9,429 bases of DNA from Clostridiaceae bacterium UBA4839 (GCA_002400085.1 DHEX01000014.1:1-9429); one strand, 5' to 3'; counted from the first letter of the stretch, positions 1-6,658 are shown. Notes: generated from the sequence alone by a model not told the origin. Numbers and translations are program-made.

Positions 1-1
1 T

Positions 2-1186
2 GAACTTGTTTATTCGATAATGGAGGGCGATATTTGTCTGCAAAGCGGAGTTATGCAGCTGCCGTCTATTCCAGCACGCAGTGAAGCAGATATTGTTGTC
101 CCGTATCAGCTAGGATTTGAACCGATAGCCGGTGCAAAATACTATATTAACTTCTCATATCGTCTTAATCGGGATACCATGTATGCAAAGGCAGGCTATG
201 AACTGGCTACTGCACAGTTTGAACTTCCGATTCATAAGGATAAGTATAAAGTGGCACCTATCGGAAAGCTTAGTATAACCAAAGAGCCTACCATGCTCCA
301 TATTATCGGCAATAACTTCAGCGTTTCTTTTGACCTGGTACGCGGCACGATGCTGAATGTTGTATGTGATGGTGTAACAATCCTTGAGAAAGGGCCAAAG
401 CTCAACCTATGGAGAGCACCAATCGATAACGATATGGATGAGCTGGTACCTGACTACAAGACAAAGTATTTCCTGCATTTGCAGCACGAAGTTGTTCAGG
501 ATATTCAATATAGTATAGAAAATAATCATGTTGAAGTACAAGTTAACACTTTAAACGGAACGACGAATGGAGCATGGCATTATCTGACTAAATACCTTTA
601 CAAGATTTATCCTACCGGTGATATTGCAATAACAGTATCCGGTGTTCCGAGTGGAAAGTTGGATTGTGCACCGAAGGTGCTTCCAAAAATCGGTGTTACC
701 ATGCATATTTCTAAGGAACTGAGCAATGTAAGATGGTTTGGACGCGGTCCTGGTGAAACCTATGTGGATTCCAAGGAAGCTGGACTATTTGGTCTTTACC
801 AGCGTACCGTAGACGAAATGTTTACTAATTATGTTCATCCACAGGAAAATGGAAATCATATTGACACCTCATGGGCATCATTTACCAATGACAGAGGGAT
901 GGGATTAGTGGCAACTGCAGAGGATACATTTAATTTCAGCGCGCAATATTACGAAGATCAGGATATAGAACTGGCAAAGCACACTTGTAATCTAAAGAAA
1001 CGTGATTATATTGTTTTGGATATCGATTACAAGCAAAACGGCTTAGGCAGTAATTCCTGTGGACAGCGTCAGTTGGAAAAGTATCAGTGCAAATTTGAAC
1101 CGTTTACATTGTCGTTTAAACTTACCGCCTATAATAATAAGGAAAAAAGCGATAAAAACATTGCAAGAGAAATTATTTGTGATTAA
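2..1186 (+). CDS. lacZ: Beta-galactosidase (GH2 family), C-terminal part, 5' end cut by window edge
   Basis: This is the last ~394 residues of a GH2 beta-galactosidase, which hydrolyses lactose and related beta-galactosides in the cytoplasm. The frame is open from base 2, so the ATG at 20 is internal and the true start lies upstream. In length and content the piece corresponds to domains 4 and 5 of E. coli LacZ (1023 aa). The small-chain domain shows the hallmark NLWRAPIDND (404-433), then RWFGRGPGETYVD (about 731-769), VHPQENGNHIDTSW (about 833-874) and the late GLGSNSCG motif (about 1040-1063) that many Gram-positive members carry. The two catalytic glutamates lie in the TIM barrel outside this window, so activity cannot be judged. 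The only terminator in the following spacer is at 1347-1374. The family call is secure; lacZ rather than another GH2 paralogue name is a convention. Confidence 0.93.
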   Translation, partial: ELVYSIMEGDICLQSGVMQLPSIPARSEADIVVPYQLGFEPIAGAKYYINFSYRLNRDTMYAKAGYELATAQFELPIHKDKYKVAPIGKLSITKEPTMLHIIGNNFSVSFDLVRGTMLNVVCDGVTILEKGPKLNLWRAPIDNDMDELVPDYKTKYFLHLQHEVVQDIQYSIENNHVEVQVNTLNGTTNGAWHYLTKYLYKIYPTGDIAITVSGVPSGKLDCAPKVLPKIGVTMHISKELSNVRWFGRGPGETYVDSKEAGLFGLYQRTVDEMFTNYVHPQENGNHIDTSWASFTNDRGMGLVATAEDTFNFSAQYYEDQDIELAKHTCNLKKRDYIVLDIDYKQNGLGSNSCGQRQLEKYQCKFEPFTLSFKLTAYNNKEKSDKNIAREIICD

Positions 1187-1346
1187 AGTATGTTGCCTGG
1201 GAAACCTCCAAAAAAGGGACGTGCTTAAATTAAATCCTAGATTTGAATGAATATATAGTTATAAAATGCATAAATTTTTGTTGGGTTTTTAAAAATACCG
1301 AAAGGTATATTGTGTTTTAATAAACAATTTATTTTGATATTCTCAG

Positions 1347-1374
1347 TATAAAGCCACTTATAAGTGGCTTTATA
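1347..1374 (+). terminator. Rho-independent terminator after the beta-galactosidase gene
   Basis: A perfect 28-bp palindrome, whose core AAAGCCACTT is followed directly by its complement, precedes the T-rich run ATTATTTT. It lies 160 bp after the beta-galactosidase stop. A short loop must form at the centre of the palindrome. The symmetry means it could also stop leftward transcription, for example from the acetyltransferase fragment. Confidence 0.8.
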
Positions 1375-1420
1375 TTATTTTGCCATAGCAAAGCTAGGGA
1401 CATTGGGTGCTCGATAGTCA

Positions 1421-1604
1421 CGCCCTTGGAAACACAAAGCAATAAACTTTTTACAGCCTTAAAAGTTTTGAAGTAAAATCTTCAAAGCCGCAGAAATATT
1501 TCTTGTAAAATATACCAACGGTTTTAAACCCTATACTTGTATGAAAGCTGAAGGAAGCTTTATTGCCTTCAGGGGCAGTATTTACAAGTACTAGTATACC
1601 CTTA
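1421..1604. repeat. Left copy of a 184-bp direct repeat (partner at 8033-8216)
   Basis: Aligned base by base at a constant offset of 6612, this stretch matches 8033-8216 with five substitutions (at 1423, 1440, 1507, 1541 and 1565) and no gaps. Similarity stops sharply at 1605 and fades to the left of 1421. The repeat contains the last 50 codons of the acetyltransferase gene plus about 30 bp downstream of its stop. Confidence 0.95.
1451..1604 (-). pseudogene. GNAT acetyltransferase fragment (C-terminal 50 codons only)
   Basis: On the minus strand this fragment encodes the last ~50 residues of the acetyltransferase at 8063-8569, ending in the same TAA (1451-1453). Three substitutions fall in the coding part: two are silent and one changes His to Tyr (codon 1505-1507, TAC instead of CAC). 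Upstream of the repeat the frame meets a stop at 1616-1618 after four unrelated codons, so there is no start and no acetyl-CoA binding motif. It is a truncated duplicate, not a functional gene. The frame is preserved, which suggests the duplication is fairly young or that the copies have been homogenised. Confidence 0.9.
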
Positions 1605-1658
1605 AGTGTTTTATTTTAACTTGCATTTAGCGAAATCTCTGTTAATTAGCACTTTCTC

Positions 1659-1687
1659 TTGACATAGTGTCAAAACTAACTTATTAT
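1659..1687 (+). promoter_or_regulatory. Strong sigma-A-type promoter with an operator-like dyad over the -35 box
   Basis: TTGACA (1659-1664), a 17-bp spacer, then TATTAT (1682-1687). The -35 box is the left arm of the dyad TTGACAtagTGTCAA (1659-1673), where a dimeric repressor or activator could bind. It points rightward into the decayed stretch at 1681-1965 and, beyond it, ceo. The boxes are seen directly; regulation is inferred. Confidence 0.55.
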
Positions 1688-1965
1688 ATTATGTAAACTA
1701 TATAAATAAAAATGATATAGATAATTTGCAAGCATATCCCTCATTTGCTTATGAACTTTTCAAAACAGCTTATAAAAATAGTTCAGTAAATGAGATTTCT
1801 ACTATAAAAAGAATTTTTTGCTTCAGAAAAGTTGTATTCTTATCAAAAAGAATTTATCGAAAAAATTCCCTTATGATAATTTTGTAAAGTGAAGAATATA
1901 AACAAAAAATACTATGTAGATTAAATGATTACATAAATATTGATATTAAATTAGTAGAAACATAA
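1681..1965 (+). pseudogene. Probable decayed coding sequence of unknown family
   Basis: Three protein-like segments follow each other in different frames. Segment A (1681-1809) includes NLQAYPSFAYELFKTAYKN and SSVNEISTIK. Segment B (1811-1873) reads EFFASEKLYSYQKEFIEKIP. Segment C (1888-1965) reads SEEYKQKILCRLNDYINID and ends in TAA. Together they resemble one amphipathic, charged protein of about 85 residues broken by two frameshifts. No segment has a convincing start codon with a ribosome binding site, and I do not recognise the family. AT-rich DNA can give such segments by chance, so this is a tentative call. Confidence 0.3.
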
Positions 1966-1968
1966 AAT
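1940..1968 (+). promoter_or_regulatory. Candidate proximal promoter for ceo
   Basis: TTGATA (1940-1945), a 17-bp spacer and TAAAAT (1963-1968) would start transcription near 1975, giving ceo a leader of roughly 57 nt. The region is AT-rich, so a chance match is possible. The stronger promoter at 1659-1687 could also read through to ceo. Confidence 0.35.
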
Positions 1969-2014
1969 AACCTAAGAATGGGAAAAAGGGATATACTATG
2001 AACGCTTATAATAA

Positions 2015-2020
2015 AGGAGG
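2015..2020 (+). promoter_or_regulatory. Ribosome binding site that fixes the ceo start
   Basis: AGGAGG, extended to AAAGGAGGTGA, lies 11 nt before the ATG at 2032. The in-frame GTG at 2020 sits inside this Shine-Dalgarno sequence and therefore cannot be the start. Confidence 0.8.
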
Positions 2021-2031
2021 TGAAAAAAATT

Positions 2032-2976
2032 ATGAAACTTGGTTTTATCACACCTAATTATCCAAATGAAAAAAGAGTTTGCTTATTGCCTCAAGATATT
2101 AGTAATTTTGAAAATGAGATAGTTGTTGAGCAAAATTTTGGAGCCAACTTAGATATATCAGATAGAGATTACATAAAGGCAGGGTGCAAAGTAGCCAGTA
2201 GGAAGGATATATTTGAAGAATGTGATGCAATAGTATCATTAAAATTAATACAACCATCTGATTATAATAGTTTAAGAGAAAATCAAATGATAATAGGCTG
2301 GACCCATCCAGCAGGTTCTGGAAAAGAATTTATGGAAAAGCAAGCCATTCCTAAAAATCTTATAGTTGTAGACTTAGATAATATTTACCCTTCTGTATAT
2401 TATAAGGATCAAAAAGAAAAAATAACTTGGATTAAACCCAATTTTGTTAGGGAGAACAGTTTTATAGCAGGGTATTCTGCTACTTTACATGCATTTATGA
2501 CTATGGGAATGCTTCCTAATTCAAACAAAAAAATTGCAATATTGGGTTCAGGCAATGTGGCACAAGGTGCATTCTTTATATGTTCGAAATTTACTGAAAA
2601 TATAAATATGTTCTATAGAAAGACCTTAAATGAGCTTAAAGATAAACTTGGAGAATATGATGTAATAATAAATGGAATTGGAGTTGATAAACCTAATACT
2701 CATATTCTAAGTTTTGAAGATCAAAAAAAATTAAAGGATAACTGTTTAATTATAGATGCAGCAGCAGATTTAGGGAATGCAATAGAAGGTACTGTTTATA
2801 CGACTATAGACAAGCCTATATATAAAAAAAATAATTTATATTATTATGAAGTTACTAATGTTCCATCAATATTTTATAGGGAATCAAGCAGGGTAATAAG
2901 TAAGGCATTTAGTGAAAATGTATATAAAAAAGATGTAAAGGTATTTAAAGAATTGATTTTTAATTCAAAAGCTTAA
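2032..2976 (+). CDS. ceo: N5-(carboxyethyl)ornithine synthase
   Basis: The 314-residue product matches the N5-(carboxyethyl)ornithine synthase family (about 313 aa in Lactococcus lactis). These enzymes reductively condense pyruvate with the side-chain amine of ornithine (or lysine, giving the N6 derivative) using NADPH, and belong to the alanine dehydrogenase/PNT fold group. Visible signatures, recalled from the lactococcal enzyme, are PNYPNEKRVCLLPQDI near the N terminus, SLKLIQPSDY and QMIIGWTHPAGSG, then the nucleotide-binding IAILGSGNVAQGAF, and NGIGVDKP and LIIDAAADLGNAIEGT near the C-terminal third. The start is ATG 2032, set by the Shine-Dalgarno at 2015-2020. The gene is much more AT-rich than the beta-galactosidase gene, stands alone on the plus strand and is probably acquired. 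No partner gene for ornithine metabolism is visible. Confidence 0.9.
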   Translation: MKLGFITPNYPNEKRVCLLPQDISNFENEIVVEQNFGANLDISDRDYIKAGCKVASRKDIFEECDAIVSLKLIQPSDYNSLRENQMIIGWTHPAGSGKEFMEKQAIPKNLIVVDLDNIYPSVYYKDQKEKITWIKPNFVRENSFIAGYSATLHAFMTMGMLPNSNKKIAILGSGNVAQGAFFICSKFTENINMFYRKTLNELKDKLGEYDVIINGIGVDKPNTHILSFEDQKKLKDNCLIIDAAADLGNAIEGTVYTTIDKPIYKKNNLYYYEVTNVPSIFYRESSRVISKAFSENVYKKDVKVFKELIFNSKA

Positions 2977-3066
2977 AATTTGTCACCATTCCTTGAGCGG
3001 TCAAAAAAGATTCCGTTTAAACCTGGTGGGGCCTTGGCAAAAGAATGTTTTCTTAATATATCGTTT

Positions 3067-3681
3067 TTATGTTGTTAACTTAAAAAGAAGCTCGTATGCA
3101 ATAACTCCCAATACTGTATATGAACCGAATGAAATTAGTGATTCCCATTGATAAAAGTCCTTCTTATATATGATAAAATACAGAGCAAAACCTAATAGAA
3201 TCCTTCCTATGACCGCAGGGATCATATGCATATATTCAGATAAATGGATTATTTCGCTTAGGCCTTCCGCGAGAAAAACGGCAGGAAGAAGGCTTGCACC
3301 CCAATTATAATGTGTACTCTTTTGTCTGTAAAGATTAGCGCCAAATCCGAAAATAATACCGGCAATTACAGCACATATAAGCCAGAGATAAAAATAGAAG
3401 TCCCCAAAAGCAAAGGTGTGCTGATTAAAAATGGATTCTACCCAATAATAGGAAATAACACAGACAATCAGTGTTTCAGCACAAAGTATAATTGAGGGGA
3501 GCTTTTTTTCCGCAGTTGAAGCCATAAAGAAGGCTGGAATTAACCAAATAGCACCTGAGTTTGCTAATGAGTTTAATGAACCGGGAAGGTATTTCTGTCC
3601 CATAACCGTCAATATACCCATTAACAATCCAAGTAAGAGGGCATATATTCCTTTAAAAACGTTTTTTGTGTTTAAATTCAT
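3067..3681 (-). CDS. Multi-pass membrane protein, probable DUF6518 family
   Basis: The 204-residue, strongly hydrophobic product has about seven membrane segments: roughly residues 8-25, 40-54, 62-80, 95-113, 125-145, 155-170 and 180-200. The early LTVMGQKYLPGSLNSLANSG and the later LLPAVFLAEGLSE resemble what I remember of the DUF6518 family, integral membrane proteins of Firmicutes and Actinobacteria with no known function. The start chosen is ATG 3681 (MNLNTKN), because GGAG at 3695-3698 lies upstream of it. A longer TTG start at 3705 is open in frame but would put that site inside the gene. It has a candidate promoter of its own and converges with ceo across a 90-bp gap with no clear terminator. 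Confidence 0.72.
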   Translation of the reverse strand: MNLNTKNVFKGIYALLLGLLMGILTVMGQKYLPGSLNSLANSGAIWLIPAFFMASTAEKKLPSIILCAETLIVCVISYYWVESIFNQHTFAFGDFYFYLWLICAVIAGIIFGFGANLYRQKSTHYNWGASLLPAVFLAEGLSEIIHLSEYMHMIPAVIGRILLGFALYFIIYKKDFYQWESLISFGSYTVLGVIAYELLFKLTT

Positions 3682-3724
3682 AGTAACACTATCACTCCAA
3701 ACCAATTTTTGTTTGTATCCTTAT

Positions 3725-3753
3725 ATTTTACAATATAAAGTATATCATTACAA
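3725..3753 (-). promoter_or_regulatory. Candidate promoter for the DUF6518-like gene
   Basis: On the minus strand, TTGTAA (3753-3748), a 17-bp spacer and TAAAAT (3730-3725) would give a start about 37 nt before ATG 3681. The match is fair but the region is AT-rich. Confidence 0.4.
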
Positions 3754-3756
3754 TAT

Positions 3757-3782
3757 CGGTTATAAGTGCCGGTTATAAGTAC
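3757..3782. repeat. Two tandem 13-bp repeats
   Basis: CGGTTATAAGTGC (3757-3769) is followed directly by CGGTTATAAGTAC (3770-3782), one base different. The second unit overlaps the left arm of the hairpin at 3776-3843. They lie just upstream of the candidate promoter of the DUF6518-like gene. Confidence 0.7.
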
Positions 3783-3843
3783 CAGTCTCTTGACATTTGA
3801 CATTTAAAATTATGAAATGCAAATACCAAAAGGCTGGCACTTA
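3776..3843. repeat. REP/MITE-like imperfect hairpin element
   Basis: The arms 3776-3799 and 3820-3843 are inverted repeats with 19 of 24 positions matching, and an inner CATTT/AAATG pairing (3801-3805 with 3815-3819) extends the stem. The element lies between genes and encodes nothing. Its left part (3779-3808) reappears on the minus strand at 6608-6637, so it belongs to a dispersed repeat family. Similar short palindromes are often mobilised in trans by Y1-type transposases; that origin is inferred. Confidence 0.6.
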
Positions 3844-4148
3844 TGCATTAGAATTCAATCATTACCATTCCACCGCCTTTGGCAGAATTTGCTATGCTAA
3901 AGTGGAGGAGTTTCAATCAGAGCACCTATATCTGTAAGGTCGTTCCGGCTCCATGGGTGCCCTTCAAATATTATTTTTCGCCCGGAAAAATAGAACAGTC
4001 TTTTTACAAGCAAGCAGCTCAATGCTGTTACAGCCATTCTTGTCAGATATGCCCAATACAACCCCAACTTGACAGCAACCTTATCTTCTCGCCACCGAAA
4101 AAGTAATCCTGTCTTGTCAACCCTTTGGCTTTTTCCGCTAATTAAACA
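3844..4148. other. 305-bp stretch with no convincing gene
   Basis: The region is visibly less AT-rich than its neighbours and has open frames on both strands: minus 4175-3897 (92 codons, ending ALIETPPL) and plus 3879-4106 (75 codons). The minus frame begins inside the terminator hairpin at 4149-4179, and neither frame has a good ribosome binding site. Other minus frames are also partly protein-like, for example SIANSAKGGGMVMIEF ending near 3856, as expected of a degraded mobile element or gene end. I do not recognise a family. Confidence 0.4.
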
Positions 4149-4179
4149 AAAGGTGCAGCCGTTGATGAGCTGCACCTTT
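4149..4179 (-). terminator. Rho-independent terminator of the membrane-anchored protein gene
   Basis: An 11-bp perfect stem, AAAGGTGCAGC with GCTGCACCTTT, encloses a 9-nt loop. Read on the minus strand it is followed by a T-rich run (TTTTGTTT). It lies about 50 bp after the stop of the gene at 4228-4722. On the plus strand no T-run follows. Confidence 0.85.
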
Positions 4180-4227
4180 CGATTAATGTGGTTTTATTAT
4201 ATCTTTAAATTTTTCTGATATTTAAAA

Positions 4228-4722
4228 CTAATTGAGCTTCTTCACTTCCTCGATTTTCACGAAACCATTTTTATGATAATCTTTGTATGTTTCACAAACA
4301 TAAATATCTCCACCGATTCGAAAAACATGGTATCCGATCTCATTTTTATTCTTATCTATGATAACATATCTATAACCTTTTGAACTTTTGCTAAAAAAAA
4401 TCCTGATATATTCTTTAGCTAACGATTCCATGCCATACTGAGCTTTAATAAAAGCTGCGTCTATTCTTTCTTTCTTGTAAGAAACATCAACCCATTTCGT
4501 CTTTTCTCCCGGTTCGATGGCGAAATAGTCTTTGCCAATAGTATATTGAATGTTTTTTCGTGACTCCTTAGACCACAAAGTTGAGGAAAGTGGGCTTACA
4601 TAGTTAATATCAACAAAAGCATACCTCCCTTGTATTCCCCTATTGTCCGGGAAAAAAGTAAATGCAAAGTACAAAGCAACTGCTGTGCCAATCATTATAA
4701 GTATTATTAAAAACTTTTTCAT
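4228..4722 (-). CDS. Small membrane-anchored protein of unknown function
   Basis: The 164-residue product begins MKKFLIILIMIGTAVALYF, a short basic start and one hydrophobic segment (about residues 4-24). No lipobox cysteine is visible, so it reads as a signal anchor or uncleaved signal peptide with the rest outside the membrane. The outer part is charged and rich in Lys, Tyr and Ile, with IQYTIGKDYFAIEPGEKTKW (about residues 57-76) and, near the C terminus, IGYHVFRIGGDIYVCETYKD. I do not recognise a family. ATG 4722 is preferred over an upstream in-frame ATG at 4764 because GGGGGG (4728-4733) sits 5 nt before it and the hydrophobic segment follows at once. It has its own candidate promoter and a strong terminator, so it is probably a single-gene unit. 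Confidence 0.8.
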   Translation of the reverse strand: MKKFLIILIMIGTAVALYFAFTFFPDNRGIQGRYAFVDINYVSPLSSTLWSKESRKNIQYTIGKDYFAIEPGEKTKWVDVSYKKERIDAAFIKAQYGMESLAKEYIRIFFSKSSKGYRYVIIDKNKNEIGYHVFRIGGDIYVCETYKDYHKNGFVKIEEVKKLN

Positions 4723-4807
4723 ATAATCCCCCCTTAATTTTGTATTTACGCGCATTAATACCAATATATACTATTTATATATGGGCGTTAGTACCATTAA
4801 TGGGGGC

Positions 4808-4836
4808 ATATAATATACATCTACATAGTTATACAA
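4808..4836 (-). promoter_or_regulatory. Candidate promoter for the membrane-anchored protein gene
   Basis: On the minus strand, TTGTAT (4836-4831), a 17-bp spacer and TTATAT (4813-4808). Two related 13-bp direct repeats, at 4784-4796 and 4751-4763 (10 of 13 matching, 33 bp apart), lie between it and the gene and could be regulator sites. Both calls are tentative. Confidence 0.35.
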
Positions 4837-4875
4837 TCAAACGATTTCTATTATCTTTTGTATAAATGCAATTTT

Positions 4876-6264
4876 TTATCCATTGCTCAACCCAACCTTT
4901 TTTAATATTTCATTTATTGGCTTTGTTCCATCAACAGTTATAACAGGGCAATTTATCTTTTTGAGCCATTCTGTATGCAAAGCTCTGCTCCTTTGCTCAA
5001 TTCCTGCAGTATCATATTTTGCTGCCCACTCAAGAAATTCAATGTGATTTTTGTACATATCCCCGCCGGGCAAAATACGGTTGCCAAAGTGGTTGTATTC
5101 ACGCTGCTTTAAGCGTTCAATTCTTACTTCTGTTGGAGTCTCTATTAAAATAACCAATTCAAATTTAGGTATAAATATATCACCCCAGCCGCATAATGAG
5201 CCAGATATTACACATCTTTCTGCTTTTGCTATAGCTTCAGAAAGCAGTCTTTGCCTTTCGGAAGGCTCTCTTTTCGTTGTATATTTAGGATCGGTTGGAA
5301 GCCAAAAATAGTCATCAGCGTCGAGATGCTTAAAGCCGTATTTTTCGCTTATTGCATTTCCAAGTGTTGTTGTACCTGAACCTGATGCACCAAGAATATG
5401 AACAATTTTGGGGTTGAACATTTCTATTCTGCTGTCATAATATTTTTCTTGAAATGAAACCGCAGATTTAATTTCTGATGCCGAAAATACAATCCCATCC
5501 GATATAGCAACAAGCTTATCTTCAATATCATCTTCACGATGTACAATTGCGATAACCCTACCCGTAAATTCATCAAGCGGTCTATTCTCTCCATAAATAT
5601 ATACATCAAGTTCTTCGCCGTCGGGTGCAATTACACCATCAATATAACCATAGTTTATGGGATATATCATATCATCATGCTTTGGATGAGCACTGCCAAG
5701 CGGACGATCAATTGTTACAGTTACTGTCTTGCCAAGAAAAGACCACACCTGTGCCTTTCGTAAAATATGAGTGATGAACTCTGCCTTGCCATCTGTATAT
5801 GCTAATCTGTCAGTTTGGTATTTACTCATAAGTCCAAGCTTTAGGGCCTCATATTCTTTTGCAGCATCAGGTTTTGCATTCAAATAATTTCTGAAGTTTA
5901 TGTAATTATGCCATTCTTTGCTGCCTGATTTAACCACATGAATATAATGTGTTCTTATATCAGCATTTTGATCACCACATACAAAAAGCATATCTCCCGG
6001 CACATTGTGCTCACAATGCATAAATCCTGATTGTTCAAGTGCAGGAATAAGCTTTGCTATTTCGTCATAATTGTTTACCGCAACGGCAATATCAATTATC
6101 GGCTTAGCCTTGATATTCACAATTGAAGTACTTCCGACATGTTGAATATCAGCTGCAGCATTGCCAAATATGGCCTTTAACTTTTCTATTGTTTGAGCTG
6201 CATTTTGTTCCCATGCTTTATCATGGTCACACAGCTTAACTATTCCCCGTTTTAATCCAAGCAT
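4876..6264 (-). CDS. Three-domain fusion: GrpB (UPF0157) + pyrophosphatase-like + P-loop kinase
   Basis: One uninterrupted 462-codon frame carries three domains. Residues 1-170 are a GrpB/UPF0157 nucleotidyltransferase-fold domain, with VGSTSI at 43-48, AKPIID at 53-58 and RTHYIHVV at 104-111. Residues about 172-282 resemble a short soluble inorganic pyrophosphatase-like domain, with TIDRPLGSAHP, YPINYGYIDG at 201-210 and DGEELDV at 215-221, where the family signature normally has Asp at the third position. Residues about 285-462 resemble an adenylate-kinase-like P-loop protein, with GASGSGTTT at 292-300, HLDADDYFW at 313-321 and ERLKQREYNHFG at 383-394. The Walker lysine is replaced by Thr298. 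ATG 6264 follows AGGAAGG with 8-nt spacing. Fusion suggests coupled nucleotide or small-metabolite phosphate chemistry in the cytoplasm, but no substrate can be named. No promoter or terminator is clear. Confidence 0.9.
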   Translation of the reverse strand: MLGLKRGIVKLCDHDKAWEQNAAQTIEKLKAIFGNAAADIQHVGSTSIVNIKAKPIIDIAVAVNNYDEIAKLIPALEQSGFMHCEHNVPGDMLFVCGDQNADIRTHYIHVVKSGSKEWHNYINFRNYLNAKPDAAKEYEALKLGLMSKYQTDRLAYTDGKAEFITHILRKAQVWSFLGKTVTVTIDRPLGSAHPKHDDMIYPINYGYIDGVIAPDGEELDVYIYGENRPLDEFTGRVIAIVHREDDIEDKLVAISDGIVFSASEIKSAVSFQEKYYDSRIEMFNPKIVHILGASGSGTTTLGNAISEKYGFKHLDADDYFWLPTDPKYTTKREPSERQRLLSEAIAKAERCVISGSLCGWGDIFIPKFELVILIETPTEVRIERLKQREYNHFGNRILPGGDMYKNHIEFLEWAAKYDTAGIEQRSRALHTEWLKKINCPVITVDGTKPINEILKKVGLSNG

Positions 6265-6607
6265 ATTTTTAACCTTCCTATACTAAAATCTTGATATTTT
6301 CTACAAAGTCTTCTGTACTTGCACACTTGCGTTTTCATTATTAATCAGAAGCCTATTTATGTAGGAGCTACTCCATAAGTCCAAACTATAAATTGAAATC
6401 TCCTATTTCATTAATTCATTAGTTGCAAGTAATCATGGCATTACACCGGCAACATAAGTGGATGGATGAAAAGTGAAGCTACATCAGGGGCAATAGGTTC
6501 AAAGGCCAGCAATTTTAATTCATTGAATCAACTAAAGGAAGCTGCATTATTACTCCTTTGCGAAATGTAAAATTTATTTAATCTCCCTCTGGCTCCAATA
6601 AACTGCC

Positions 6608-6637
6608 TTCGAATGTCAAATGCCAAGAGGCTGGCAC
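6608..6637 (-). repeat. Inverted copy of the dispersed repeat at 3779-3808
   Basis: Read on the minus strand, this 30-bp stretch matches the left arm and inner part of the 3776-3843 element at 25 of 30 positions. Read on the plus strand, 6617-6637 also matches the element's right arm (3820-3840) with two differences. Here the second arm is missing, so it is a partial copy or half-element. Confidence 0.6.
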
Positions 6638-6658
6638 CGTGCTCGTTAGTATCTTGAT

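Noticed and set aside
1059..1250. 63-codon plus-strand frame overlapping the beta-galactosidase end
   Set aside because: It lies mostly inside the well-supported beta-galactosidase frame, has no ribosome binding site, and its product shows no recognisable pattern.
1421..1604. The repeat as a classical att site of an integrated element
   Set aside because: At 184 bp it is much longer than typical att cores, and no integrase or recombinase gene lies between the copies. I kept it as a recombination-type duplication.
2020..2031. GTG start four codons upstream for ceo
   Set aside because: The GTG is part of the Shine-Dalgarno sequence AGGAGGTG, and starting at ATG 2032 gives the normal family length.
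3889..3960. Possible tRNA-like or CRISPR-repeat-like sequence (GTTTCAATCAGAGCACC)
   Set aside because: No cloverleaf could be drawn, there is no repeated copy, and there is no array spacing, so neither call holds.
3879..4175. Opposed 75- and 92-codon frames as real genes
   Set aside because: The minus frame starts inside a terminator stem, neither has a good ribosome binding site, and both cannot be real over the same bases. I kept the stretch as unassigned.
5051..5763. Plus-strand and alternative minus-strand frames within the GrpB fusion gene
   Set aside because: They are shadows of the long minus-strand gene, whose three domains are clearly recognisable.
6433..6570. 45-codon plus-strand frame as a functional small gene
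   Set aside because: The protein-like text is suggestive, but there is no ribosome binding site at ATG 6466 and no recognisable family. I mention it only as a possible remnant.
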